In this document: one piece after another, positions 1 through 8,515 of the stretch
Layout of the letters: each line of letters begins with the position of its first letter
Position numbering within the stretch: position 1 is the stretch's first letter
NCBI RefSeq assembly: GCF_004331685.1
Contig: NZ_SJSM01000036.1
Coordinates: 1 to 36,281 of the forward strand
DNA length: 36,281 bases
Direction of reading: 5' to 3'
DNA from: Pedobacter hiemivivus
Lineage (GTDB): Bacteria; Bacteroidota; Bacteroidia; Sphingobacteriales; Sphingobacteriaceae
Program-made: the position numbers and the translations under genes
The notes under the pieces: generated by a model
The model's database searches: none
What the model saw: only the letters and a program-made list of their open reading frames with translations
Told to the model about the DNA's origin: nothing

Positions 1-388
<388 letters not shown>

Positions 389-717
389 AAAATGTTATGT
401 TTGAACACTGACCATTCTTAACTTGTATTAATAATAGTCTTATTCTAATTATATTGTCTAGTTAGATTCTGACTTGAAAAAATAGCTTTGGTTTTCATGT
501 ACTTTGAAACTGTACTATCTTACCTCGCTATGCTTTATAAATGACATCTCTTTAATGAACTTCTCGAATCGCCTCACGGGTCTTCTTTATATTTCTTCGT
601 TTATTATTCTTCAGTTTCGTTCCGGTCTTAATGTTCCGAATCTCAGTTTCAAATTTTTAACGTTTCAATCTTTTTTATTCTGTTAACAAACTCCGTCTGG
701 TAACTCCCGTTCTGTTT
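389..717 (-). other. 16S rRNA leader (transcribed spacer)
   Basis: This stretch lies between the predicted rRNA promoter and the mature 16S 5' end, so it should be transcribed on the minus strand as a leader of about 330 nt and removed during rRNA processing. It is AT-rich and I see no protein signature. A 60-codon open frame on the plus strand here has no plausible protein features and is not called. I did not find a clear boxA-like antitermination site in the transcribed strand. Confidence 0.6.
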
Positions 718-724
718 GGGATTG

Positions 725-755
725 CAAAGGTAGAAATATAATCTCATTATGCAAA
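725..755 (-). promoter_or_regulatory. rRNA operon promoter (Bacteroidota -33/-7 type)
   Basis: On the minus strand the -33 element TTTG (755-752) is followed by a 19-nt spacer and the -7 element TACCTTTG (732-725). This is an exact match to the Bacteroidota housekeeping consensus TTTG-N19-TAnnTTTG. The sequence just after the -7 box, CAATCCCAAAC, is almost the same as that after the tRNA-Asp promoter at 16067-16097. The start of transcription is expected about 7 nt after the -7 box, near 717. Confidence 0.85.
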
Positions 756-866
756 CTTAAATGCACTATTAGTGCTAACGAACCCATAACTACCTACAAC
801 ACAACCAGAAAAATTACAAGCTATTTTAAAAAGCCCGATCAAGAAGTCAGCGCGACAACACAGACA

Positions 867-886
867 TATATATAGTAGTATATATA
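867..886. repeat. AT-only inverted repeat
   Basis: Two 8-bp TATATATA arms surround a 4-nt GTAG centre. It lies upstream of the rRNA promoter. Being pure alternating TA it could be a flexible or easily melted segment, but low-complexity AT sequence of this kind also arises by chance in an AT-rich genome. Confidence 0.4.
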
Positions 887-917
887 TACATCTATCACTC
901 TGTTTAAAGAAATATAT

Positions 918-961
918 AACAAGGGGGCAACAGGGAACGAACAGGGAGATAACAGGGGCAA
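918..961. repeat. Four 11-bp tandem repeats upstream of the rRNA promoter
   Basis: Four units start at 918, 929, 940 and 951, exactly 11 bp apart. Each begins AACA followed by a run of G: AACAAGGGGGC, AACAGGGAACG, AACAGGGAGAT, AACAGGGGCAA. The 11-bp period places the G runs on about the same face of the helix. The array ends about 160 bp upstream of the rRNA -33 element, a position compatible with an upstream activator site, but no function is known to me. Confidence 0.6.
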
Positions 962-1341
962 ATCCCTTTACCCCCCGTCATTTCTACCTATGAAGTACGG
1001 GTGACTTACATACTTGTATTAAACCCCACCAGAGACATGACTATTTAATCCCCCTATCCATGGCAAAATCACTTAGTAATCAGCCAATTCGCATGACTTT
1101 TATGCAGTCAATTACGATTATTTTTAGAAAGGTAGCATTCAACTTTCAAACAGAGCGTCCGAAAATCTTTAAAAGAGTAGGAAAAACTAATAGTAAGCCT
1201 ATAGAAAACATCCATTTAAATTATCAATTAAGAGACATTAGCTTTCAACTGATTAAAACGCTATGCGCTCCTCTCTTTCACGAACAATCACGTGATCAAA
1301 AATTAACATTTGTCTTAAAAACTAATTTAAACCTATTAATT

Positions 1342-1665
1342 ATGAAAAAGTTATTATTTGTTTTGTTTCTTTCTTTTGCCTGCTCAAGTATTTATGCTCA
1401 GATAAAAGCAAATATGCCTAGCGCACCAGTATATTCTAACGGCGAGTCTTACGGTTATTATATTGACGAAATACCAGGAGCAGTTTCGTATGTATGGTCG
1501 GTTGAGGGCACTAGCGGAGCCATAATTTGGACCATGCCCTGGGACGAAAAAATAGTTGACCTTACCTTTTCACGCCCTGGCTATTCTCATATATACTGTA
1601 CGGTTACAATGAGCGATGATTCCGTGGAAGTCTATCAGTACGATACAGGTGCTTCTGATGAATAA
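1342..1665 (+). CDS. Small secreted PKD-like protein
   Basis: The product is 107 residues. The start at 1342 is chosen because it opens a textbook signal peptide (MKKLLFVLFLSFACSSIYAQ, cleavage after YAQ). The mature part is one beta-sandwich-like unit with the pattern IPGAVSYVWSVEG and a following F..PGYSHIYCTVT, which resembles the PKD-like domains of secreted Bacteroidota proteins where they often act as spacers or binding modules. The C-terminus (YQYDTGASDE) is shorter than in the decayed neighbour at 1715-1999, so this copy may itself be shortened. There is no sorting domain or lipobox. It is followed by a degenerate relative, which suggests a local tandem duplication. The substrate or partner is unknown. 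Confidence 0.55.
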   Translation: MKKLLFVLFLSFACSSIYAQIKANMPSAPVYSNGESYGYYIDEIPGAVSYVWSVEGTSGAIIWTMPWDEKIVDLTFSRPGYSHIYCTVTMSDDSVEVYQYDTGASDE

Positions 1666-1714
1666 AAACAAGAAACTGATTTAATAATAGGCCGCCTCAT
1701 AAGTCAAATTATAG

Positions 1715-1999
1715 GGCGACCAATATTTAATAATTAAGGAAATCCTATTTTTTTATGCCAATGGTGATTCATATGGTTATTATGTGGACAATGTACCGGG
1801 AGCATACTCTTACGAATGGTCGATAGAGGCTTTAGGTGACTACACTATTTATCCCGCTGGGGACAGATGGATTGATGTCATCTTTTCAGACCCTGGTAGC
1901 TACAGAATAATCTGCCTTGTTACGCTGAGCGACTTTTCAGAAGTCACGTACACACTGGGCGTAACAGTTACCCAGGAGCCAACTAGTTTTAAATATTGA
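1715..1999 (+). pseudogene. Decayed second copy of the PKD-like secreted protein
   Basis: The frame from a stop at 1712 to the stop ending at 1999 encodes a clear relative of the gene at 1342: YANGDSYGYYVDNVPGAYSYEWS here matches YSNGESYGYYIDEIPGAVSYVWS there, and the SDPGSYRIICLVTLSD block matches too. No start codon and no signal peptide precede the homologous part. Around 1733 the text ATT AAG GAA resembles the ATT ATG AAA of the first copy, as if the start codon was lost and the signal peptide deleted. The C-terminus continues further (VTVTQEPTSFKY) than in the first copy. An internal ATG at 1784 could only give an export-less 71-residue fragment. I read this as a pseudogene from tandem duplication. 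Confidence 0.55.
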
Positions 2000-2048
2000 T
2001 TATAATATGTAAATTCAAAATCAATTAATTACCTCTAAATCAATCAAT

Positions 2049-2417
2049 ATGAAAACAAATTTCAAAATCCTATTGCTACTGGTACTTTTAACAACCTCGG
2101 CATTTATGCTTGGCTTTAAACCAGATTTACGCACTAGATTAAAGACAGAAACATCCAAAACACTAGTGGATGAAAGTATTACGGTTTATACAAGTGCTAT
2201 TACCGGGGCAAATGACGTACAGGTCCTTTTTTTTCGTACAGGGCCAGAGGCTGGCCAGGGTGAAATAACGATTACCTATTCTGTTAGATTTAATGAAGGT
2301 AATTCGCAAACTTACACTAAAGTGATGGCCTCTGGAGAAACCGAGAGTACTGACCATATACAGGGGCCAAATCCAACGGCATTTGCTGAAGTAACTGGTT
2401 ATAGTTGGACGTATTAA
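2049..2417 (+). CDS. Hypothetical small exported protein
   Basis: The product is 122 residues and not a family I recognise. It begins with a typical signal sequence or anchor (MKTNFKILLLLVLLTTSAFMLGF) and then a polar, Thr/Ser-rich stretch of predicted beta character (ITVYTSAITGANDVQVLFF, EITITYSVRFNEGN). There is no cysteine and no lipobox. It follows the PKD-like gene and its decayed copy on the same strand and ends just before a strong bidirectional terminator at 2455-2489. The combination of signal peptide, normal codon use and a terminator after the stop supports a real gene. Its role cannot be stated. Confidence 0.55.
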   Translation: MKTNFKILLLLVLLTTSAFMLGFKPDLRTRLKTETSKTLVDESITVYTSAITGANDVQVLFFRTGPEAGQGEITITYSVRFNEGNSQTYTKVMASGETESTDHIQGPNPTAFAEVTGYSWTY

Positions 2418-2454
2418 AAATACTCAACCACCTTTTATGACGTCACTGTAAAAC

Positions 2455-2489
2455 AAAGAAGCCAGCTATCGTATGATACTGGCTTCTTT
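2455..2489. terminator. Bidirectional terminator between the small exported protein and araC
   Basis: An 11-bp perfect stem, AAAGAAGCCAG (2455-2465) with CTGGCTTCTTT (2479-2489), has a 13-nt loop. A-rich on one side and T-rich on the other, it can end plus-strand transcripts from 2417 and minus-strand transcripts from the AraC gene. It overlaps the last codons of the phyH remnant. Confidence 0.75.
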
Positions 2490-2537
2490 ATGTTCCTCCT
2501 GATGCAACTTTTGATTACAAAATTCAATATGGATCAC
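2471..2537 (-). pseudogene. phyH 3'-end remnant behind araC
   Basis: Directly after the AraC stop codon, read on the minus strand, the sequence encodes VIHIEFCNQKLHQ, followed by EEHKEASIIR and a stop inside the terminator. The first 12 codons match the C-terminus of the phytanoyl-CoA dioxygenase-like protein at 14980-15702 (VIHIEFCNQELHE). At DNA level 39 of 42 bp agree (2497-2538 against 15014-15055), and of the three differences one is silent. There is no start codon. It is either the tail of a deleted second phyH copy or a recombination scar. Confidence 0.65.
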
Positions 2538-2538
2538 T
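2497..2538 (+). repeat. 42-bp direct repeat, left copy
   Basis: This copy matches 15014-15055 at 39 of 42 positions, including an uninterrupted 28-bp identical run ending in GATCACT. Both copies are in the same orientation. The left copy abuts the AraC stop codon, and the right copy lies inside the coding end of the phyH-like gene. Together they enclose the mannan locus (about 12.5 kb). Confidence 0.8.
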
Positions 2539-3401
2539 TAAACAAAAACCCGGTTACCGGAAAGGTTATCTCTAAACTCTTTAGGTGTACAACCTTTTTT
2601 CTTTTTAAATATCCTATTAAAATTCGAAATGTTGTTGAAACCACAATTGTAAGCCACCTCAGCAACCGATTCAGTAGTATCAATCAATTTTCTAGATGCA
2701 TGTCCTAACCTGATTTCGGTCAGACTATCCGTAAAACTAATCCCTGTTCTACTTTTAAAAAACCGGCTAAACGACACTTCTGTCATGCTTGCAATCCTTG
2801 CCACCTCTGCCAAACTAACCTGCTTATCAAAATTGAAATTAATATACTCCATTACTTTTTCAACTCTTCTACTGTTGTAGGAAAATTCAGCATGACTAAA
2901 GGTCGAATCTGAAAGCGTACGCATATTTCTGGAAGTGGATAGATCATGTAAAATTGACATCAATTCTAAAACAGAGTCAAACCCATGTTTTTTATTCAAC
3001 TTTACCAGTTTTGGGCCGATGAGTTGTGCAGTTTCTTTAGAAAATAAAATTCCACACTTCGATTTTTCAAACATCTCCCTGACCACACGCAATTGATTCC
3101 TACGCAAAAACTTCTCATCAAAAAGATCTTTATGAAATTGAATGGTTACCTCATGAATCTCCCTCCCATCCAAATTATGGGTTTCCCAAACGTGAGGGAG
3201 ATTGGAGCCGATCAATACCAACTCTATATCTCCGATTTCTTCAATATGATCGCCAACTACCCTTCTTGCACCACATGCATTAGAAATAAAGTTCAACTCC
3301 ATCTCCTCATGATAATGCAATGGAAAGTCGAAATTATGCTTTTTTCGCTCAAAAATAGTGAAACAATCACCGTTGGTGAGGGGAGTGATTTCTTTTAGCA
3401 T
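2538..3401 (-). CDS. AraC-family transcriptional regulator of the mannan locus
   Basis: The product is 287 residues from the ATG at 3401; an upstream TTG at 3440 would add 13 residues but overlaps repeat sequence and is less likely. The N-terminal part is a cupin-like sensing domain (FPLHYHEEMELNFI). The C-terminal ~100 residues are the double helix-turn-helix AraC domain, seen in VEKVMEYINFNFDKQVSLAEVARIA, the SFSRFFKSRTGISF segment, and the second helix-turn-helix SVAVAYNCGF-like block with the NFNRIFKKKKGCTPKEFR signature. It is divergent from the susC-led mannan operon, with a 239-bp gap carrying direct repeats, so I infer that it controls that operon in response to a manno-oligosaccharide or related sugar. 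It ends at a phyH remnant and a terminator. Confidence 0.88.
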   Translation of the reverse strand: MLKEITPLTNGDCFTIFERKKHNFDFPLHYHEEMELNFISNACGARRVVGDHIEEIGDIELVLIGSNLPHVWETHNLDGREIHEVTIQFHKDLFDEKFLRRNQLRVVREMFEKSKCGILFSKETAQLIGPKLVKLNKKHGFDSVLELMSILHDLSTSRNMRTLSDSTFSHAEFSYNSRRVEKVMEYINFNFDKQVSLAEVARIASMTEVSFSRFFKSRTGISFTDSLTEIRLGHASRKLIDTTESVAEVAYNCGFNNISNFNRIFKKKKGCTPKEFRDNLSGNRVFV

Positions 3402-3424
3402 ACTTTTCTGCACATTAAATGAAT

Positions 3425-3459
3425 AAATAATATCAATCAATAGGATAAAATAATATCAA
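3425..3459. promoter_or_regulatory. Direct repeat pair in front of araC (candidate operator)
   Basis: The 12-bp sequence AAATAATATCAA occurs exactly twice, at 3425-3436 and 3448-3459, 23 bp apart (about two helical turns). AraC-family proteins commonly bind paired direct repeats near this spacing. The pair sits 24-58 bp upstream of the araC ATG at 3401, so it may serve autoregulation. AT-richness makes chance repeats possible. Confidence 0.35.
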
Positions 3460-3495
3460 CAATCAAATATAGACTAAAGCACATTCATTCAGCAA

Positions 3496-3525
3496 TAAAA
3501 TAGCCATGAGCAAACCTAAATAGCC
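3496..3525. promoter_or_regulatory. Direct repeat pair TAAA(A)TAGCC, candidate AraC operator
   Basis: TAAAATAGCC (3496-3505) and TAAATAGCC (3517-3525) repeat with their TAGCC cores exactly 20 bp apart, in the middle of the araC-susC intergenic region. The spacing matches paired half-sites of AraC-type activators. A related TAAAATAG occurs at 3576-3583, next to the proposed susC promoter. Confidence 0.4.
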
Positions 3526-3588
3526 CTAATTTGAATTACAACAAAGATCAAAGTGATTAAAATATCACATATGGATAAAATAGTATTA

Positions 3589-3618
3589 TTTTTAAAAGCA
3601 TATCGAACACTAATTTTG
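3589..3618 (+). promoter_or_regulatory. Probable promoter of the mannan operon
   Basis: TAATTTTG at 3611-3618 matches the Bacteroidota -7 box TAnnTTTG. The -33 region about 19 nt upstream is only TTTT-like (3589-3593), which fits a weak promoter needing an activator. Transcription would start near 3625, leaving a short leader before the ATG at 3641. A GGATAAAATAGTAT element (3573-3586), almost identical to one at 3443-3456, lies immediately upstream. Confidence 0.45.
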
Positions 3619-3640
3619 ATATAAACCAAATAGACCGCTT

Positions 3641-6600
3641 ATGCTTAATAAACTATCAATTAATTTATTGGCAACAATTGCATGCCTGTTATCAATTACT
3701 AACGGCTTTGCCCAAGACAAAAAAGTATCTGGCAGAATAACCGATGAAAGTAACACCCCTCTTTCTGGTGTTTCTGTTAGTATAAAAAATACAAAAACAG
3801 CTACCATTACAAATGAGGATGGTTACTTCACCTTAAGCATTCCACCCACAGCACAAACTTTAACCTTTTCCTATTTAGGAATGGAAGAACAACAAGTTAC
3901 GATTGGAAGCAAAACAACCTTCAACATTGTTTTAAAAACCAAGAGCAATATGCTTTCTGATGTAATTGTAATCGGTTACGGCACGGCAAAAAGAACTGAT
4001 CTAACAGGGTCTGTAAGTAGAGTTGACCGGGAGGATCTGATTAAAGACGCCCCAACAAATATCCTTCGAGCTTTGCAAGGTAAAATTGCAGGAGTCAATG
4101 TAACCCAAAACGATGGTGCACCGGGTGCGGGCCTAAGTATCAGAATAAGGGGATCCAACTCATTTTTAGGTGGCACCGAGCCACTTTATGTAATTGACGG
4201 TGTTCCTTTTAACAACAGCAGTTCAGGCGCTACCCCCTTATCCATCGGTGAAGATGAAAAGCAAACCTTAAATGCAATGTCGTTCTTAAACCCAAGCGAC
4301 ATAGAGAGCATTGATATCTTAAAAGATGCATCTGCAACAGCAATTTACGGCTCCCGCGGTGCAAATGGTGTAGTTTTAATTACCACCAGACAAGGAAAAT
4401 CTGGAAAAGAGAAGATTGAATTCAACGCAATCGTTGGACAGGCGAAAGTATCCAGAAAGCTGGATGTTTTAAACGCATCTGAATACGCGGACTATCAAAA
4501 TCTAGCTTACCTAAACTCGAACAAATATACCGGAACAGCCTATACCCTACCTTATCCAGGCAGCAATCTACCAGATCCTTTAAATCCGGGAAAAACCTAT
4601 TATGCCAAAGGGCCCCAAGACTATATAAGAAACAACAACAATTGGCAAGACCGAATTTTCCGTACTGGATTATCTCAAAACTACACTTTAAATGTTTCTG
4701 GCGGAAGTGCCAATGGCAGCCACAGCCTTTCTTTTAGCTACCTGAATCAGGAAGGGATCATTTCAAATTCAGATTACAACAGGTATGGCCTGGGCATAAA
4801 CCTAAAAAGGAACATCAGTAAAACTTTTAAAATTGGCACAAGCACCTCTTTTGCAAATTCACGCACAAACGGTGTAAAAACCGGAACAGACAAATCCGAT
4901 GCAGCAAGCGCCGGGGTTATTCGTTCTGCGATCACCTTTCCCGCTACCCAATCAGAGCCAATTGACTATGATGGTGTTGGAGATGCATTCATTACCAATC
5001 CTTACATTTATGTAAACGATGTTTTAAACCGGGTAAATGGGATAAACATTTTTACTTCAAATTACCTAGAGGCTACCTTTTTAAAAGACTTCAAATTCAG
5101 ACAAAACATTGGCTTTAGCTATGCGTCCAACACCAGAGATCAATATTATCCCAGAAGTGTTTATGAAGGTTTTGCAGTTAAGGGCTGGGGCTTAAAATCG
5201 GATAACATCTGGAGCAGTAGCGTTGCCGAAAGTATAGTTACCTATGATAAAAAAATAGAAAAACATAGTTTAAATATTGTTAGCGCAGGCACTTTTGAAC
5301 GCACCAATGGCAATAGTAAAAGAGCGGAGGCCAAAACTTTTCCAAATGATGCCTTAGAAAATGAGAATATGGCTGCCGGCGAAGTTACGCTCCCAATTGT
5401 CACTTCACGCTTTCAATCTACACTAATTTCATTTTTGGGCAGAGCAAATTACAACTACGACGAGCGCTACCTTTTGACTCTCTCTTATCGTCAGGACGGA
5501 TCAAGTAAATTTGGTAAAGACAATAAATGGGCCGGTTTTCCATCCGCGGCGATTGCATGGAGATTATCAAATGAAAGCTTCATGAAAGATATTAAAGCGA
5601 TTAATGACTTAAAATTGCGGTTGAGCTATGGACAAACGGGCAATCAGGGAATTGGCTCTTACGCCTCCCTTGCCAAATTGAGTGTCTATAATTATGTATT
5701 TGGCGGGGCGGTACAAACCGGTCTGGCCAACGACCTTTATTCTGGCCCCCCAAACGAGAAACTGAAATGGGAAACAACGACAATGTACGATCTAGGACTA
5801 GATTTGAGCATGTTTAACTCGAGACTGAACCTTACGGTTGACCTTTACAAGAAAACAACAGATGATCTTTTGCAAAACCTAATTATCCCTTCTTCTACGG
5901 GCTTCTTAACAAAATTAGTAAACTCAGGTTCGATAGAAAACAAAGGATTAGAAATTAAACTTGCCGGTGTTATCTTGAAAAGCAAAGACTTCGAATGGAA
6001 CTCCAGCTTCAACGTCGCATTTATCAAAAACAAAATTTTAAGCTTGAGTCCCGATGTGACAGAACAATACGGCAGAAACATCTCTACAGGCGATGCACCA
6101 TTCATCCAAACTATTGGCAAGCCAATTGGCGCTTTGTACGGTTATGTTGAAGATGGCTACTATGACAATGAGGCTGAAGTTAGAAGTGACCCTGCTTATA
6201 GCGGACAAGGAACTGCAATTATTTTAAGAACAATTGGTGAGATCAAATACAAAAACCTGGACAATGACAGGACTAACATCTCTCAAACCGATAGAACTTT
6301 TATTGGAGATGTAAATCCGGATTACACCTTCGGTTTTACGAACAACTTTAACTATAAAAGATTTGACCTCAGTGTGCTCATCAACGGCGTCCAGGGAAAT
6401 GACATCATTAACATGAATACCCGGTTTAATGGAAACTTGGGCACCAACAAAAATATTACTCAGGAAATGCTCGATGGCGCCTGGGCAGAAGGGAAGGACA
6501 ATACCAATGCTACCGGACCAAAAGTAATCAGACAGTTTTTTAGAAACCAGCTATTTAGCAGACGTTTTATTGAGGACGGAAGCTTTGTAAGGATTAAAAA

Positions 6601-6814
6601 TGTAACACTTGGTTATAAACTTCCCCTAAAATCTAAAACCCTTACTAACCTGAAAGTTTCCCTGGGAGTTAACAACCTTTACACTTTCACCAATTATTCT
6701 GGCTACGATCCTGAGATTAATAGTTACGGCGATAACCCAGCACTATTTGGAGTTGATTTGGGCGGCTACCCTAACTCAAGAACATATTATCTTTCTCTAC
6801 GTTGCAATTTTTAA
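3641..6814 (+). CDS. SusC/RagA-family TonB-dependent outer-membrane transporter (mannan locus)
   Basis: The product is 1057 residues, usual for the family. It has a signal peptide ending near GFAQ (residue ~25), then a carboxypeptidase-regulatory-like beta-sandwich (about 28-104, VSGRITDESNTPLSGVSVSI), the DVIVIGYGTAKR region that begins the plug, the plug itself with ILRALQGKIAGVNV and IDILKDASATAIYGSRGANGVVLITT, and a long beta-barrel ending in an aromatic terminal residue (SLRCNF). It would take up manno-oligosaccharides through the outer membrane together with the SusD-like lidding lipoprotein encoded 18 nt downstream. It is the first gene of a seven-gene operon that ends at 14887. The substrate is inferred from the GH26, GH130 and epimerase genes in the same operon. 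Confidence 0.95.
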   Translation: MLNKLSINLLATIACLLSITNGFAQDKKVSGRITDESNTPLSGVSVSIKNTKTATITNEDGYFTLSIPPTAQTLTFSYLGMEEQQVTIGSKTTFNIVLKTKSNMLSDVIVIGYGTAKRTDLTGSVSRVDREDLIKDAPTNILRALQGKIAGVNVTQNDGAPGAGLSIRIRGSNSFLGGTEPLYVIDGVPFNNSSSGATPLSIGEDEKQTLNAMSFLNPSDIESIDILKDASATAIYGSRGANGVVLITTRQGKSGKEKIEFNAIVGQAKVSRKLDVLNASEYADYQNLAYLNSNKYTGTAYTLPYPGSNLPDPLNPGKTYYAKGPQDYIRNNNNWQDRIFRTGLSQNYTLNVSGGSANGSHSLSFSYLNQEGIISNSDYNRYGLGINLKRNISKTFKIGTSTSFANSRTNGVKTGTDKSDAASAGVIRSAITFPATQSEPIDYDGVGDAFITNPYIYVNDVLNRVNGINIFTSNYLEATFLKDFKFRQNIGFSYASNTRDQYYPRSVYEGFAVKGWGLKSDNIWSSSVAESIVTYDKKIEKHSLNIVSAGTFERTNGNSKRAEAKTFPNDALENENMAAGEVTLPIVTSRFQSTLISFLGRANYNYDERYLLTLSYRQDGSSKFGKDNKWAGFPSAAIAWRLSNESFMKDIKAINDLKLRLSYGQTGNQGIGSYASLAKLSVYNYVFGGAVQTGLANDLYSGPPNEKLKWETTTMYDLGLDLSMFNSRLNLTVDLYKKTTDDLLQNLIIPSSTGFLTKLVNSGSIENKGLEIKLAGVILKSKDFEWNSSFNVAFIKNKILSLSPDVTEQYGRNISTGDAPFIQTIGKPIGALYGYVEDGYYDNEAEVRSDPAYSGQGTAIILRTIGEIKYKNLDNDRTNISQTDRTFIGDVNPDYTFGFTNNFNYKRFDLSVLINGVQGNDIINMNTRFNGNLGTNKNITQEMLDGAWAEGKDNTNATGPKVIRQFFRNQLFSRRFIEDGSFVRIKNVTLGYKLPLKSKTLTNLKVSLGVNNLYTFTNYSGYDPEINSYGDNPALFGVDLGGYPNSRTYYLSLRCNF

Positions 6815-6832
6815 CCTTTTTAAAAATATAAT

Positions 6833-8482
6833 ATGAAAGCAATTTCAACATATTTTACAGCATTTGCTACCGGACTGATTTTACTTAGTGCCAGCTCTTG
6901 CAAAAAAGCGCTGGAAGAAACACCCTACTCTTTTTACTCACCAGAGAACTTTTACAAAAATGAAAGCGATGCAAAGACAGCAATCAATGGTGTATACGCT
7001 GAACTTTATACTTACGACTTATACCTGCAACCATTTTGGAACATGACCATCTTAGATGACGACCATGTCTCTGGAGCCGATTGGTTTTTAGGCACTACAG
7101 GCGCAGGTAACCCGCAAGCTTATTTTGGCTGGGAAAAGCCATGGGTTGGCTGCTATGCCATTATTGCCAGAGCAAATACCGTTTTAGAGAACGTAGTCAA
7201 CATCAACAATATGGATGGCGACATCAAAAATAGAATTTTAGGCGAAGCTTATTTCCTAAGGGGCTGGGCTTATTTTCAACTGGTACAATTATATGGCGGG
7301 GTACCAATCCGTCTAAAATCCTTATCCGCGACAGAACCTCAGACCAATATTCCCCGGGCAACCGTCAAAGAAACCTATGATGTCGTAATCAGTGATTTCA
7401 AAAACGCTGAAACTAAACTCTTTCCTGTAGGCCATGCAAAAGCTGGCGAAGTTGGCCGGGTAAATCAGGGTGTCGCGAAAGCATTTTTAGCAAAAACCTA
7501 TTTAACAATGGCTTCTGGCGCCGCTACAGGCAATGTTACTGTGCGTGGCGGCACAGATAATGGGTATTATACTTATGTCAAAACTGTAGTGGCAGGCCAT
7601 GAAGGAATAGATTCAAAAGCCTTTTACACTTTAGCTAGAGATAAAGCTGCAGAAGTAATCACCGACAACCAATATGCTCTAACCCCAAGCTGGAAAGATT
7701 TATGGAGCATTGCAGGCAGAAATAATAAAGAGCAAATGTGGGAACTACAATCCCTTGCCGGAACAGCTTTTGTCAACAATTTAAGTGCTTATTTCCCTGC
7801 CCGCTCTACTTTTGGACAGGGTGCAGTTTGGACAACAAACAATCACTATAACGATTATGAACTTTTAGATAAGCGGGTTTTAGACGGCATAACTCATAAT
7901 TACACGACTTTACAAGGGACTAACATCTTTTATCCATTTGCACAGGCCTCACTATACAAAGTAGTAGGTGGCATAACATACAACAATACTAATACCACAA
8001 CTGCAGAAAGAGCCTATACCATTAAATTTAGTTCAGTTGCCGACCCTTCGGTAGCCAATAGTGACGCATTCTTTCCCCTATTACGTTATTCCGAAGTTTT
8101 ACTCATGTATGCAGAGGCGGAGAATGAAGTTAATGGCGCAACAACACTTGCTTACAATGCTTTAAATACCGTTAGATTCCGTTCCTACCCTACAACAGGA
8201 ACACCTGCCGTTCCTGTACCTGCCGCATATGCACCTGCCAACATGAATCCAGAACAATTCCGCAGTTATGTCCTGGCAGAAAGAGCACGTGAATTTAACC
8301 TGGAAGGAATCAGACGCTTTGATTTGATGCGTTGGGGTATTTACCTGCAGGTAATGAATAAAATATCAACCGGACAAAACAATATTACAAAGGTACGGGC
8401 GAACAGAAATTTATTACTTCCCTTGCCCTTAAGCGAACTAAACGCAAACAAAGCGATCCCTGGAAATAATCCAGGTTGGTAA
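6833..8482 (+). CDS. SusD/RagB-family glycan-binding lipoprotein (mannan locus)
   Basis: The product is 549 residues. A lipoprotein signal peptide ends in SASSCKK, so Cys23 should be lipidated and the protein placed on the cell surface. The N-terminal part has the TPR-like SusD pattern (NFYKNESDAKTAINGVYAEL, LGEAYFLRGWAYFQLVQLYGGVPI), and the C-terminal part has the typical LLRYSEVLLMYAEAEN and LAERAREFNLEGIRRFDLMRWG blocks. SusD proteins cap the SusC barrel and bind the glycan, here most likely beta-mannan or glucomannan oligosaccharides. The gene directly follows its SusC partner and precedes a TIG-domain lipoprotein. Confidence 0.95.
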   Translation: MKAISTYFTAFATGLILLSASSCKKALEETPYSFYSPENFYKNESDAKTAINGVYAELYTYDLYLQPFWNMTILDDDHVSGADWFLGTTGAGNPQAYFGWEKPWVGCYAIIARANTVLENVVNINNMDGDIKNRILGEAYFLRGWAYFQLVQLYGGVPIRLKSLSATEPQTNIPRATVKETYDVVISDFKNAETKLFPVGHAKAGEVGRVNQGVAKAFLAKTYLTMASGAATGNVTVRGGTDNGYYTYVKTVVAGHEGIDSKAFYTLARDKAAEVITDNQYALTPSWKDLWSIAGRNNKEQMWELQSLAGTAFVNNLSAYFPARSTFGQGAVWTTNNHYNDYELLDKRVLDGITHNYTTLQGTNIFYPFAQASLYKVVGGITYNNTNTTTAERAYTIKFSSVADPSVANSDAFFPLLRYSEVLLMYAEAENEVNGATTLAYNALNTVRFRSYPTTGTPAVPVPAAYAPANMNPEQFRSYVLAERAREFNLEGIRRFDLMRWGIYLQVMNKISTGQNNITKVRANRNLLLPLPLSELNANKAIPGNNPGW

Positions 8483-8515
8483 ACATATTTAATCATAAAT
8501 TTAAATCATTTAATT

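Larger units (their letters stand above)
389..1341. other. Long gene-free stretch before the first protein gene
   Basis: Apart from the rRNA leader, promoter, AT palindrome and 11-bp repeats listed separately, nothing coding is supported here. An open frame begins at 1060 and runs into the gene at 1342, but its first 94 codons have no signal peptide or domain-like pattern, and a proper signal peptide starts at 1342. The 5' extension is therefore treated as non-coding. Confidence 0.55.

Noticed and set aside
504..686. 60-codon open frame on the plus strand
   Set aside because: It lies inside the rRNA leader, opposite the direction of rRNA transcription, has no domain-like pattern and is Phe/Leu/Ser-rich low-complexity translation.
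1060..1341. 5' extension of the gene at 1342
   Set aside because: The 94 extra codons show no signal peptide or domain, and a complete signal peptide begins at the internal ATG at 1342.
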